Source: an uncultured Muribaculaceae bacterium (GTDB taxonomy: Bacteria > Bacteroidota > Bacteroidia > Bacteroidales > Muribaculaceae). From it: DNA of 64,000 bases. Position 1 is the stretch's first letter. Each line of letters begins with the position of its first letter. The stretch spans positions 1-64,000 of the forward strand of contig CAJUQP010000012.1 of assembly GCA_910588245.1 (NCBI GenBank), in the 5' to 3' direction. Shown piece after piece: positions 17,429-26,845 of the stretch. The notes beneath the pieces are model-generated. The model saw nothing but the letters and a program-made list of their open reading frames with translations. It was not told the origin of the DNA and made no database searches. The position numbers were made by a program, and so were the translations under genes.

Positions 17429-19750
17429 ATGAGAAAATATATTGTGACAGTATCAATGTTTGTTTCGGCGGTCTGCTTTTTGCAGGCCTCCGGGACGGCA
17501 TTGCCAAAAGACGCCGGGTTAGAGGTGAAAGTTGAGGAGACGCTTTCAAGAATGACGCTTGATGAAAAAATCGGTCAGATGACCGAGCTTTCAATCGATG
17601 TGCTTGGAAGCTGGAAGAATAATGAGTTTTTCCTTGATCCGGAGAAACTTCACGAAGCCATTGCTATCTATAAAGTCGGTTCGATACTCAATGCTCCCGG
17701 AGGTCCGACGGCACAGACTCCGGAAAAGTGGGAGCAGCTTATCAGTCAGATACAAGACATTTCAATGAAAGAAATCGGTATACCCTGTATCTATGGACTT
17801 GACCAGAATCATGGCACTACTTACACACTTGGTGGTGTATTGTTTCCACAAAACATCAATGTAGGAGCATCTTTTAATCCTGAAATAGCACGGCAATCTG
17901 CTGAGATTACCGCCTATGAAACCAGATCTGCTAATTGTCCCTGGACATATTCGCCAACGGTTGACCTGACAAGAGATCCCCGCTGGAGTCGTGTATGGGA
18001 AAATTTCGGAGAAGATCCTCTTGTTAATGCAGTTATGGGGGCTAATCAGATAATAGGATTCCAAGGAGATGATCCCAATCAGATTGGCCCATACAAAGTT
18101 GCCACATCTGTAAAGCATTATCTCGGCTATGGAGCGCCACGTACAGGTAAAGACCGGACTCCCGCATATATATCGACCTCCGATTTGCGTGAAAAATTTT
18201 TTGAACCTTTCCGTGCCTGCATCGAGGCTGGCGCATTGACGGTTATGGTCAATAGCGGTTCAATTAACGGGCGTCCGGTTCATGCCAACAATGAGCTTCT
18301 GACAAAGTGGTTGAAAGAAGATTTGAACTGGGATGGCATGATTGTGACAGACTGGGCGGATATAAACAATCTGTACACCCGCGAATGTGTGGCGGCGGAT
18401 AAGAAAGAAGCTATAGAAATGGCGATAAATGCAGGAATTGATATGTCAATGGAACCGTATGATCTGAAATTCTGCACTCTGTTGAAAGAGCTTGTCAATG
18501 AAGGTCGTGTTACCATGGAACGTATTGACGATGCTACCCGTCGTATCCTCCGCTTGAAATATCGCCTCGGGCTGTTTGAAAACCCAAATACATTCAAGAA
18601 GGATTATCCGGAATTTGCGTCTGCGAAACATGAGAACATTGCCTTGAAGTCGGCAGAGGAATCAATAGTCCTTCTTAAAAACCGCAATGACATACTCCCG
18701 TTGAAAAAAGGGATGAAGATACTGGTTACAGGCCCGAATGCAAATTCCATGCGTTGTCTTAACGGTGGATGGAGCTATTCGTGGCAAGGTCATCTTACCG
18801 ATCGTTTTGCCTCGAAGTATAATACGATATATGAAGCTGTATGCGATAAGTTCGGTAAGGAGAATATTGTGCTTGAACAGGGCGTTACCTATCTCCCCGA
18901 AGGAGCATACTATCAAGAGAACGATCCTAAGATTGATAAAGCCGTAGCAGCCGCTGGTGATGCCGATATTGTCTTGGCTTGCATTGGCGAAAATTCATAT
19001 TGTGAGACCCCCGGAAACCTGTCTGACCTTGTACTTTCTGTGAATCAGCGTAATCTGGTAAAAGCCCTCGCCAATACAGGCAAGCCCGTTATCCTTATAA
19101 TAAATGGCGGACGCCCACGAATCATTAATGATATAGAGCCGCTTGCGGATGGCATTGTCAATGTGCTTCTTCCAGGTAATTTTGGAGGCGATGCGCTTGC
19201 GAATATCCTGGCTGGGGATACAAATCCAAGTGCCAGAATGCCTTATACTTATCCTAAGAATCAAGCTGAACTGACTACTTACGATTATAGGGTGAGTGAG
19301 GAAATGGATAAAATGGAAGGTGCCTATGATTATGACGCAGTGGTATCCGTTCAATGGCCTTTTGGTTACGGGTTGAGCTATACGACTTTCAAATATGATA
19401 ATTTCAAATGCGCCCAGACCGAATTCGATGCCAATGACAATCTGATATTCACTGTTGACGTAACAAACATCGGTAATAAAGCCGGTAAAGAAGTGGTAAT
19501 GCTTTTCAGTAGGGATATGGTGGCTTCACTTACCCCTGAGAACAGAAGGTTACGTGGTTTTCAAAAGGTTGAATTGCAACCCGGCGAAACCAAAACAGTC
19601 ACATTGACCATTAAGGCTGGAGACTTGGCTTTTGTTGACTCAGATGGTAAATGGATCCTTGAAAAAGGAGATTTCCGTATGCAAGCCGGGACCGAGATAC
19701 TGAATATAAAGTGTAATGAAACATATAAGTGGAATACGCCCAATAAGTAA
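17429..19750 (+). CDS. GH3 beta-glucosidase
   Basis: Exo-acting beta-glucosidase that should release glucose from the beta-gluco-oligosaccharides produced by GH16, in the periplasm. The 773-residue protein has a signal peptide (cleavage near SG of LQASG), an N-terminal TIM barrel with the nucleophile Asp308 in GMIVTDWADI, the sandwich domain from about 390 (SAEESIVLLKNRNDILPL), and a C-terminal fibronectin-III-like domain from about 640 (VDVTNIGNKAGKEVV). The YGLSYTTF motif before the FnIII domain is typical of BglX-like enzymes. Last gene of the PUL; a strong terminator follows. Confidence 0.95.
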   Translation: MRKYIVTVSMFVSAVCFLQASGTALPKDAGLEVKVEETLSRMTLDEKIGQMTELSIDVLGSWKNNEFFLDPEKLHEAIAIYKVGSILNAPGGPTAQTPEKWEQLISQIQDISMKEIGIPCIYGLDQNHGTTYTLGGVLFPQNINVGASFNPEIARQSAEITAYETRSANCPWTYSPTVDLTRDPRWSRVWENFGEDPLVNAVMGANQIIGFQGDDPNQIGPYKVATSVKHYLGYGAPRTGKDRTPAYISTSDLREKFFEPFRACIEAGALTVMVNSGSINGRPVHANNELLTKWLKEDLNWDGMIVTDWADINNLYTRECVAADKKEAIEMAINAGIDMSMEPYDLKFCTLLKELVNEGRVTMERIDDATRRILRLKYRLGLFENPNTFKKDYPEFASAKHENIALKSAEESIVLLKNRNDILPLKKGMKILVTGPNANSMRCLNGGWSYSWQGHLTDRFASKYNTIYEAVCDKFGKENIVLEQGVTYLPEGAYYQENDPKIDKAVAAAGDADIVLACIGENSYCETPGNLSDLVLSVNQRNLVKALANTGKPVILIINGGRPRIINDIEPLADGIVNVLLPGNFGGDALANILAGDTNPSARMPYTYPKNQAELTTYDYRVSEEMDKMEGAYDYDAVVSVQWPFGYGLSYTTFKYDNFKCAQTEFDANDNLIFTVDVTNIGNKAGKEVVMLFSRDMVASLTPENRRLRGFQKVELQPGETKTVTLTIKAGDLAFVDSDGKWILEKGDFRMQAGTEILNIKCNETYKWNTPNK

Positions 19751-19784
19751 TAAGTTCAAAGGTAAAAAAGGTTGTATAGAAAGT

Positions 19785-19821
19785 AGGCTTGTCGAAATAG
19801 AGATCGACAAGCCTCTTTTTT
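19785..19821 (+). terminator. terminator of the beta-glucan PUL
   Basis: Perfect 10-bp stem AGGCTTGTCG/CGACAAGCCT (19785-19794 with 19805-19814), 10-base loop and CTTTTTT, 35 bases after the GH3 stop. Confidence 0.9.
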
Positions 19822-19967
19822 CCTGGTTGATATCATTCCATATAAGCGTATAGGCGTAATATTTCCATGTGCCTGGAGGAATTTGCCTGCTCTTATGTGT
19901 TTTCGCGTATATATTACAACTTTCTCCTTTAACATTTAAAAAACAATTTAAAAAAATCCGGTAAAAA

Positions 19968-19999
19968 TTTTGCAGGGAAAGAAAATAGTATTAACTTTG
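19968..19999 (+). promoter_or_regulatory. promoter of tRNA-Ser
   Basis: TTTTG at 19968-19972, 19 bases, then TAACTTTG at 19992-19999: the Bacteroidetes consensus in both elements and spacing. The predicted start is about 25 bases before the tRNA. Confidence 0.75.
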
Positions 20000-20031
20000 C
20001 AGTCGCTAAGGCAACATACCCGCCACAGCAA

Positions 20032-20120
20032 GGAGAGGTGGGTGAGTGGCTGAAACCACCGGTTTGCTAAACCGACGATGGGAGCAATCCTATCCACGAG
20101 TTCGAATCTCGTCCTCTCCG
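20032..20120 (+). tRNA. tRNA-Ser(GCU)
   Basis: An 89-base cloverleaf: acceptor stem GGAGAGG (20032-20038) pairs with CCTCTCC (20113-20119), discriminator G at 20120, anticodon arm CCGGTTT-GCT-AAACCG giving anticodon GCU, a long variable arm as in class II tRNAs, and a T arm with the GTTCGAATC loop. CCA is not encoded. Its 3' end is the integration site of the adjacent mobile element; the gene itself remains complete because the att core restores the 3' end. Confidence 0.95.
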
Positions 20121-20123
20121 CAA
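20105..20123 (+). repeat. attL core (19-bp direct repeat, tRNA 3' end)
   Basis: AATCTCGTCCTCTCCGCAA, identical to 33367-33385. It comprises the last 16 bases of tRNA-Ser plus three following bases. Confidence 0.93.
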
Positions 20124-20498
20124 TCAACGCTGGTAATCAGCGATTTACAAAATTTACGCACGAAATTACGCACGATTTCTGATGATCGTGCGTAATTTTT
20201 TGTGCGTATTCATGACAATATTTTTAAGTAAACGCGGACGCACTCGATATTGGGTACTTTGGATTTTGAGGGCTGATATGGTTGATGTAAGGGAAGATGT
20301 GCCGGATACGGTGATACAGTCGGGGACAATTCTTAAAAATTGTGATTTAACATATCGATATGGTGTCCTAAATAATCTTTAACCATATAAACTGCAGTGT
20401 GATACCCAATTATAAATATCGGCGCATTACATAAAGATTATTAATTGGTCTGTGAATTAATACTTTATGAACGTTTATAAGGGTATATTTGCAATACG
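20124..20498. other. left end of the mobile element, no gene supported
   Basis: Apart from the arm sites, 375 bases with only a weak 66-codon reading frame at 20182-20382 that lacks domain features. A TATATTTG promoter-like box at 20484-20491 lies just ahead of the next gene. Confidence 0.6.
20155..20209. promoter_or_regulatory. left arm-type integrase sites, also a strong inverted repeat
   Basis: ACGCACG-type heptamers repeat here. A 24-base block at 20155-20178 is identical, in the same orientation, to 33232-33255 at the right end. The inner part forms a perfect 14-bp inverted repeat (20163-20176 with 20185-20198, 8-base loop), extended by another GTGCGT at 20202-20207. Position beside both att cores suggests integrase arm-binding sites; the hairpin could also act as a terminator for the tRNA transcript. 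Confidence 0.65.
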
Positions 20499-21590
20499 AT
20501 GATGAAGAACCAACAAAATATGCCCCAAATCAGATTTCTTATTGATTATCTGCGGCCCGTGAGCGATGCCCTCTCATACGACCATTATGACCATCCGGAG
20601 CGCATAGTGAGTTTGCTATGGGCTAAGGAGAACATAGATATTCTGGCAGACAAGGGATCTCTGGAGAAAGAGCTCTCGGAATCAGTGACTATGCCAGACA
20701 TGGGCACTAACTTACAATCGCTCTATTCTTGTTTCGCTTTCATCGCTCAGGAATCGAATGAATACCTGTACGGTTTCAATAGCGGAATCTACTTCTATAA
20801 TGAGTTTTCGTTACGGAGTGGCTATCAGTCTCAACGGGATGAGTATGAAAAGATGATAACAGCCCAGGAAGGTATCGTAGATTCTCTTGATTCCCAAATC
20901 GCAGTGTTAGAACAGAAAACCTCAGACGATGGCTTATTCTTTCCTCGGCTGAACAACAGGCGTGAACGACTTGGCATTGAGCGAGAAAAGCTTAATGAAC
21001 TGTATATCCGTCAGAGTAAACTCAACGTGTATCTGAACATTCTTGATACATGCTATAAGCCAGCATTAGACCGTATCGCTGGACAATGCCGTGCCCTGCT
21101 TCCGATTGTTGGAAAATTCTATAAAGAATGGATGTCTGCCAATCCACCGGAAGAGAAACCGTGTAGTGCCAAATCGTCATGGGACGAGTGTCTGAATTAC
21201 CAAATTCAGACGAATGACAACTCACAACATGATTACTTCAGTCCCAGCCTAATTATCCGGATTTACGAATTGTGTAACGGTCAACAATTTGAGGATTGCA
21301 ATAGCACAAGGTTTATAGAGGCCCTCAATCTGCGCACAACCGGTTCTGTCCTGAAGATTAAAGAGAGGGAGAAAGTGCGTGTATGCTATCTCATTAACCA
21401 GTTGTGGCGTCAGCTACAGAAAGAAGTCAGAGATAAGTGGCTATCGCAGATTCTTAACTCACTCGGCATAAGCCGCAAGTTTTATAATTCAAAGTATAGC
21501 ATATCGCCTCGTGAATACGAACGTAGTAAGGTCTCAAATATTTTCTACAGAGAACTTTCGGGAATTTTTGCATCCATAGAATTATACTAA
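20499..21590 (+). CDS. unrecognised 363-residue element-borne protein with central coiled coil
   Basis: I do not recognise the family. The protein is soluble, without signal peptide. Residues about 118-180 (EYEKMITAQEGIVDSLDSQIAVLEQK and following) form a probable coiled coil; the C-terminal third is helical and basic (LKIKEREKVRVCYLINQLWRQLQKEVRDKW) and could bind DNA. Length and position at the left end of a Bacteroides-type element recall RteC-like regulators, but I cannot align the RteC C-terminal motif, so no name is given. A TATATTTG box at 20484-20491 is so close to the ATG at 20499 that the Met at 20523 (MPQIRFLIDYL) is a better start. It stands alone on the plus strand. Confidence 0.7.
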   Translation: MMKNQQNMPQIRFLIDYLRPVSDALSYDHYDHPERIVSLLWAKENIDILADKGSLEKELSESVTMPDMGTNLQSLYSCFAFIAQESNEYLYGFNSGIYFYNEFSLRSGYQSQRDEYEKMITAQEGIVDSLDSQIAVLEQKTSDDGLFFPRLNNRRERLGIEREKLNELYIRQSKLNVYLNILDTCYKPALDRIAGQCRALLPIVGKFYKEWMSANPPEEKPCSAKSSWDECLNYQIQTNDNSQHDYFSPSLIIRIYELCNGQQFEDCNSTRFIEALNLRTTGSVLKIKEREKVRVCYLINQLWRQLQKEVRDKWLSQILNSLGISRKFYNSKYSISPREYERSKVSNIFYRELSGIFASIELY

Positions 21591-21591
21591 T

Positions 21592-21765
21592 TCACAAACT
21601 GAATGCAAATATTATCTTTCTCACCTTCAGGTTGGAAAATTATTTTAATACCTTTCTCGCGGGCAATCCTAATGCATTTTTTACCTCTTCGGGAATACTA
21701 TGTGAGCCAAACGGCACCAAAGTTCCGTCTATATCTAAAAATATAGCTTTTATGTTTTTATTCAT
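21592..21765 (-). pseudogene. remnant of a Cof-type HAD hydrolase gene
   Basis: Starting at the ATG at 21765-21763, inside the last codons of the AraC gene, the minus strand reads NKNIKAIFLDIDGTLVPFGSHS, the nucleophile motif DxDGT of HAD phosphatases, then closes after 41 codons (stop at 21640-21642). A single frame change continues it as RIAREKGIKIIF and ends at about 21592. Normal Cof proteins have about 260 residues, so only the first motif is left. Confidence 0.75.
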
Positions 21766-22612
21766 TTCTCTTGTTTCTTATAGATCGAAGTTCCGAGGGT
21801 GATTTACCGAAATGTCGCTTTACGTATTTGCCAAAGAACGAGAGGTTCTCAAAGCCTAACCTATATGCAATCTCTTTTATTGAATAATCAGTGTTTAACA
21901 AGTGATACCGGATATCCTCGACCGTATATTCATCTATCCATTGGCGAGCTGACTTGCCACTGACCTTTGAACATATCACAGAAAGATATTTCGATGAGAT
22001 ACATAATCTGTCGGCATAGAAGTCGATGGGTCGGTGCTTGACATCCTCGCTTGATAGTATCTGGAGAAATCTGTTAAACTGAAACTGTGTCTTGTTTTCC
22101 CCTTCAGCCGACTGACATTGGTCTGTTTCCATATTCGACAGCATTTCAAGCAATATGGCTTTTATGATTGTACGGATTATCTCCTTGTGGTATTTCTGAT
22201 CCGGATTCATCGTCTTAGACAGGATAAGGCGATAATAGAACTGCATCTGTTCTTCCAGATTTTTTACAGCCGACATTCGATACGCCTTACAGATATAGAT
22301 CATCCTGTTCCATTTGTCTATATGCTCACGAATGAGATCGGAAACAATTCGTACGGACAGCCGCAGCATCACAATGTCGGCATCCACGCTGACAAGAATG
22401 TTGTCCGTGAAATTCTGGGGCAATACTGTAAGCCGCTCACCCTCTTTTATGGTGTGGGTATTGCCGTTTATGTCTATCTGAAGCCGACCTTTGCGAGAGG
22501 CAAGGAACAGATATGAATCCGATTTTATTCCGTTGAGTTCCGACAAGTCATTGATGTCGGTCATAAGAGATATGTCACCATCGGAGTAGTGTATGATTTT
22601 ATGGTCTTCCAT
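21758..22612 (-). CDS. AraC-family transcriptional regulator of the efflux operon
   Basis: A 284-residue regulator with an N-terminal cupin-like sensing domain (about 1-150, with KGRLQIDINGNTHTIKEGERLTVLP) and a C-terminal double HTH (about 185-284; YADRLCISSKYLSVICSKVSGKSA and IKEIAYRLGFENLSFFGKYVKRHFG). The start is placed at MEDHKII (22612); the frame stays open 26 codons upstream, but these overlap the promoter, where a minus-strand TAAATTTG lies at 22639-22632. It is divergent from the RND operon with a 163-base gap, so it probably activates the pump in response to a small molecule. Confidence 0.9.
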   Translation of the reverse strand: MEDHKIIHYSDGDISLMTDINDLSELNGIKSDSYLFLASRKGRLQIDINGNTHTIKEGERLTVLPQNFTDNILVSVDADIVMLRLSVRIVSDLIREHIDKWNRMIYICKAYRMSAVKNLEEQMQFYYRLILSKTMNPDQKYHKEIIRTIIKAILLEMLSNMETDQCQSAEGENKTQFQFNRFLQILSSEDVKHRPIDFYADRLCISSKYLSVICSKVSGKSARQWIDEYTVEDIRYHLLNTDYSIKEIAYRLGFENLSFFGKYVKRHFGKSPSELRSIRNKRNE

Positions 22613-22775
22613 ATGTGTCTGTATTATGACTGCAAATTTACAGCTTTTCACTGTCTTGAAACGCCATCTGACTGTCCTATATTGCCACATATACCTCTTT
22701 TTATTACTATTTAGTCAATTCAGGACACTTGAGTATGTCTGAAAATACAGAATTTTGCGCCCAAAAACTGTAACA

Positions 22776-23795
22776 ATGAAACATACGAATATTATCACAT
22801 GGCTCATGACTGCTACACTGCTTGTTTCATGCGCCGAGAAGAAAGAAATGAAGGAGGCTCCTTCAATGAAGGTGGTGACAGAGATATTGTCAAAAGATGA
22901 AGGCAGTTCTTCGACAATGTTTGTAGGTCAGGTTGAGGCGGAGAGTACATCATCGGCAAGTTTCCCGACAGCAGGCACCGTGCTGAGAGTTCCGGTAACC
23001 GAAGGACAGGAAGTCCGCAAAGGACAGCTACTGGCTGAAATAGATGCCTCGACAATGCAAAGGGCACTTCAATCAGCCGAAGCAGTGCTCTCGCAAGCAC
23101 GTGACGCATACGACCGTATGAAATTTCTCCATGACACTAATAGTCTTCCTGAAATCCAATGGGTTGAGGTTCAAAGTAAACTGTCACAGGCTCAGGCGGC
23201 ATACGATATTGCAAGAAAGAACCTGAATGACTGCCGTCTCTATGCACCTGTAAATGGCACTATAGGACAAAAGTTAGTCCGCCCCGGCGAGACGGTCATG
23301 CCCGGACAACCTATAGTTACAATAGTAGATATAAATAGTGTAAAAATCAATGTATCCGTTCCGGAAAAGGAAATCGGCGACATTTATTCCGACACACCTA
23401 CATTCATAACCGTTGATGCCCTCGGCGGAAAGGAATTTATCGGGGGCAAAATAACCAAGAATGTGCAAAGCGATCCCATGACCCACACATACGTCGTGAG
23501 CATTGATGTCAGTAATCCCTCTCATGAACTTCTCCCCGGAATGGTGTGTGATGTTGTGTTCAAGGGCTTGAATCGTGAAATCATGACTGTTCCTGTTTCA
23601 GCAGTAATGAGAGGTACGGGAGATTCCCTTTTTCTATGGGTAAAAAAAGAGGGCAAGGCTCACAGACGCACTGTCGCAACCGGCAATACATACGGTTCGA
23701 GAATTGAAATAATTTCCGGCATCAATGAGAATGACTCAGTGATAATACGCGGAATGCAGAAATTAAGTGAGGGAAGCAAAGTCAGCGCATTATGA
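22776..23795 (+). CDS. RND efflux periplasmic adaptor lipoprotein
   Basis: Membrane fusion protein linking the inner-membrane RND pump to the outer-membrane channel. About 339 residues with an SPII signal (lipobox LLVSCAEKK), a biotinyl-lipoyl-like half (FPTAGTVLRVPVTEGQEVRKGQLLAEID, about 50-80), a helical hairpin (about 85-140), the second lipoyl half (DCRLYAPVNGTIGQKLVRPGE), and the beta-barrel and membrane-proximal domains to the end. The frame extends to a TTG at 22755, but the ATG at 22776 starts a proper signal peptide. Its stop overlaps the RND start (ATGA). Confidence 0.94.
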   Translation: MKHTNIITWLMTATLLVSCAEKKEMKEAPSMKVVTEILSKDEGSSSTMFVGQVEAESTSSASFPTAGTVLRVPVTEGQEVRKGQLLAEIDASTMQRALQSAEAVLSQARDAYDRMKFLHDTNSLPEIQWVEVQSKLSQAQAAYDIARKNLNDCRLYAPVNGTIGQKLVRPGETVMPGQPIVTIVDINSVKINVSVPEKEIGDIYSDTPTFITVDALGGKEFIGGKITKNVQSDPMTHTYVVSIDVSNPSHELLPGMVCDVVFKGLNREIMTVPVSAVMRGTGDSLFLWVKKEGKAHRRTVATGNTYGSRIEIISGINENDSVIIRGMQKLSEGSKVSAL

Positions 23796-26700
23796 AAAAT
23801 GAGAAAAATACACGGTGGGTGGCGTGGCTGATGCACAACTACCGCATAACCCTTTTGATTGTCGGCCTGATGGTGCTTCTGGGCATTTACGGGCTTGACA
23901 AGATGCCGAAAGCGGAATTTCCGGATTTCACTCTGCGCACAGGCGTTGTTGTCGGGATATATCCGGGAGCCACAAGCGAGGAAGTAGAGTCTCAATTGGT
24001 AAAACCCCTTGAAAGATACCTGTTCACGTTTAAGGAAGTGAACAGGGCTAAGACAGTAAGCACAAGTCAGAACGGACTTTGCAGTGTAATGGTTGAACTG
24101 AACGACGATGTATCCAACAAAGATGAAGTATGGAGCAAGATAAAACACGGACTCAACAGTTTCAAGGCTTCATTACCTAAGGGAGTTGTGGATGTAGTTG
24201 TCAATGATGAGTTCGGCGATACATCGGCACTCCTCGTTGCCGTGGAAAGTGACAGTCGGAGTTATCGTGAGCTTGACAAATACTGTGAGCTCATAGGCGA
24301 CAGATTAAGACAGCTGCCTTCGGTTTCCAACGTGCGTGTATTGGGCAATCTCAAGGAGCAGATTGTGATAAATGTGGATTATGACCGCCTTTCGAGTTAC
24401 GGCATAAGTCCTCAAGTTATAATAGATGTGCTTTCCGGTCAGGGTATTACTACTGTCAGCGGCAGTCTCGGAGGGTGGAACAACGACACACCTATTCATG
24501 TCAGTCCCTCGTTGAAGAGCGAAGATGAAATAGCCAATCAGATAATATATAGCGATGCTAACGGCCATGTAGTAAGAATAAAGGATATTGCAGATGTTTC
24601 CCGCAGATATGACCAGACCGGCGGCTATATCGAATACAACGGCAACCGCTGTGTCATAATCTCTATGGAGATGCTTGCCGGCAACAACATAGTGCAGTAT
24701 GGCAAGGATGTTGAAAAGATGCTTGAAGAAATCAAGGAAACATCGTTGCCCGATGATGTTGTGATAGATTGCATAAGCGATCAGGCCGGAGTCGTAAATG
24801 CCAGCGTCAACTCATTTCTACGTGACCTGTTCATCTCAATGGCGGTTATCATCCTTATGATGATGATTCTGTTCCCTATCAGTTCAGCCCTCGTAGCATC
24901 AACAGCAATACCGGTCACCACCTTCATATCGCTGGGCATCATGTATCTTGTGGGCATACCGTTGAATACCATAACGCTCGCCGCAATGATAGTGGTTCTT
25001 GGCATGGTGGTGGATGATTCAGTGATTGTGATTGACGGTTATCTGGAATATCTAAACAAAGGCTACAGCCGCTGGCACGCGGCCTGCAAGAGTGTGTCGG
25101 AGTATTTTCTTGCCATGCTACTCGCCACTGCCTGCATCAGTGCTATTTTCTTCCCACTTCTGATCACTTGCACAGGTCAGAAAGGCGATTTTCTACATGA
25201 TTTCCCGATAACGATAGCCATCAACCTGATGACATCGTTATTTGTGGCAATGGTTGTCGTGCCTATACTCGCGGTTATCCTCATTAAGAAAAAGAGCCGC
25301 AAGGAGGGAAAGAAAACAATCACGGACTATGTGCAGCAGGCATACGACAGACTCTTGGAATGGGTCTTTGCCCACGCATGGCTCACACTCGGTATCGCTG
25401 CCGCGCTGATGCTCTCGACGCTATTCTTCGCCGGTGGAATTAAAAAAAGGATGATGTCATGTTCGGAGCGTGACCAGTTTGCGGTCGAAATCTACCTTCC
25501 TAAGGGTACGGGCCTGTCGGAAACGGTTGCCGTCACAGATTCAGTATATAATGTACTAAGTAAAGATGAACGCGTCAAAGCCATCACATCATTCAAGGGA
25601 TGTGCCTCACCACGTTTTCAGGCTTCATATACGCCTAAACAGGGTGGAAAGAATTTTGCGCAGTTCATTGTCAACACTACATCAAATGATGCGACTGTGG
25701 AATTGGTGGATGAATATACGGAACGATTGTCGGAGGCTTTTCCTAATGCTTTCGTCAAGTTCAAGCAACTTGATTCACAGGTATTTCGGGCATTGGAATT
25801 TCGCTTTTACGGTGAGGATCTTGATTCCTTGCACTATGCCGCAGACAATCTGATGCAGTATATGCGTCAGAACCCGGATTTACTTTGGGTTCGCACCGAC
25901 TTCGAGCAGCCTGAACCGGTGGTCGAGGTGACTCTTGATGAAAAGGCCGCATCCCGCCTCGGACTGAACCGACAGACTACCTCCCTGCAACTTATGGCGC
26001 AAACAAATGACAGACTCGTGACGACACTTTGGGAGGACGATTACGGGTTGCCCGTAATTCTCAGAGACAATAGCTGGGACAATGCTGATTATGACAAATT
26101 CGGCAATATGCCGGTTGCTCCGATGACCTCACAGAAAACAGTTCCGTTAAGACAGGTCGCTAAGGTGACGCCGAAATGGAGTGAGTCAAAAATCGTCCAT
26201 CGCAACGGCGTGAGGTGTCTGACTGTAACAGCGGAACTTCCGCGCAATATGATGGCGGAAGAAATAGTGCCGGATCTACAGAAGTATGTCAGCGACAACA
26301 TACGTTTGCCGCAGGGTGTGACTACAGAAATAGGCGGTGAGATTGAAAATGACAACGAAAGTCTGCCGCAACTCGGTGCCGGACTTGGTATTGCAATGAT
26401 TATAATCTTCTTCTTTTTGCTGTTCAATTTCAAGAGGTACGCGCTGACTTTGGTATGTATGTTTGCCGTTCTGCTGTTTATTCCCGGAGCTATGTTCGGC
26501 CTGTTCTCCACACAAACAACTATGGGGCTTACTACAATATTTGGTTTCATAACCCTTATGGGGCTTATAATGCGTAACGAGATATTGATATTCGAGCACG
26601 CCGAAGCCGGTCTCAAGAATGGCAAGTCACCACGCGAGGCCGCTTTGGAAGCAGGCAAACGCCGAATGGTACCGATTTTCCTCACTACTGTAACAACAGC

Positions 26701-26845
26701 TGTGGGAGTAGTGCCAATGATTATCTCCGGATCTGCAATGTGGAAGCCGGTAGGTATAACGATACTCTTTGGCGGTCTTGGCGCACTGATACTTGTAGTA
26801 ACCGTTCTTCCGGTAATTTATTGGAAAATACATAGACAGAAATGA
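23792..26845 (+). CDS. RND-family efflux transporter
   Basis: A 1017-residue inner-membrane proton-driven pump. The first helix follows MHNYRITLLIVGLMVLLGIYGL; the PAEFPDFTLRTGVVVGIYPGATSEEVE stretch is the classical N-terminal periplasmic entry. TM4 carries GMVVDDSVIVIDG (acid pair near residues 407-408), the proton relay, and the second half ends with ITLMGLIMRNEILIFEHA and FGGLGALILVVTVLPVIYW. Sequence type is HAE1-like (drugs or small organics) rather than heavy metal. It is translationally coupled to the genes on both sides by 4-base overlaps. Substrate unknown. Confidence 0.95.
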   Translation: MKNEKNTRWVAWLMHNYRITLLIVGLMVLLGIYGLDKMPKAEFPDFTLRTGVVVGIYPGATSEEVESQLVKPLERYLFTFKEVNRAKTVSTSQNGLCSVMVELNDDVSNKDEVWSKIKHGLNSFKASLPKGVVDVVVNDEFGDTSALLVAVESDSRSYRELDKYCELIGDRLRQLPSVSNVRVLGNLKEQIVINVDYDRLSSYGISPQVIIDVLSGQGITTVSGSLGGWNNDTPIHVSPSLKSEDEIANQIIYSDANGHVVRIKDIADVSRRYDQTGGYIEYNGNRCVIISMEMLAGNNIVQYGKDVEKMLEEIKETSLPDDVVIDCISDQAGVVNASVNSFLRDLFISMAVIILMMMILFPISSALVASTAIPVTTFISLGIMYLVGIPLNTITLAAMIVVLGMVVDDSVIVIDGYLEYLNKGYSRWHAACKSVSEYFLAMLLATACISAIFFPLLITCTGQKGDFLHDFPITIAINLMTSLFVAMVVVPILAVILIKKKSRKEGKKTITDYVQQAYDRLLEWVFAHAWLTLGIAAALMLSTLFFAGGIKKRMMSCSERDQFAVEIYLPKGTGLSETVAVTDSVYNVLSKDERVKAITSFKGCASPRFQASYTPKQGGKNFAQFIVNTTSNDATVELVDEYTERLSEAFPNAFVKFKQLDSQVFRALEFRFYGEDLDSLHYAADNLMQYMRQNPDLLWVRTDFEQPEPVVEVTLDEKAASRLGLNRQTTSLQLMAQTNDRLVTTLWEDDYGLPVILRDNSWDNADYDKFGNMPVAPMTSQKTVPLRQVAKVTPKWSESKIVHRNGVRCLTVTAELPRNMMAEEIVPDLQKYVSDNIRLPQGVTTEIGGEIENDNESLPQLGAGLGIAMIIIFFFLLFNFKRYALTLVCMFAVLLFIPGAMFGLFSTQTTMGLTTIFGFITLMGLIMRNEILIFEHAEAGLKNGKSPREAALEAGKRRMVPIFLTTVTTAVGVVPMIISGSAMWKPVGITILFGGLGALILVVTVLPVIYWKIHRQK

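Noticed and set aside
20182..20382. 66-codon plus-strand frame at the left end of the mobile element
   Set aside because: Falls in the arm-site region and shows no protein-like pattern; I list the stretch as non-coding.
20499..21590. RteC family assignment for the 363-residue protein
   Set aside because: The conserved C-terminal RteC motif is not present; only length and position are similar.
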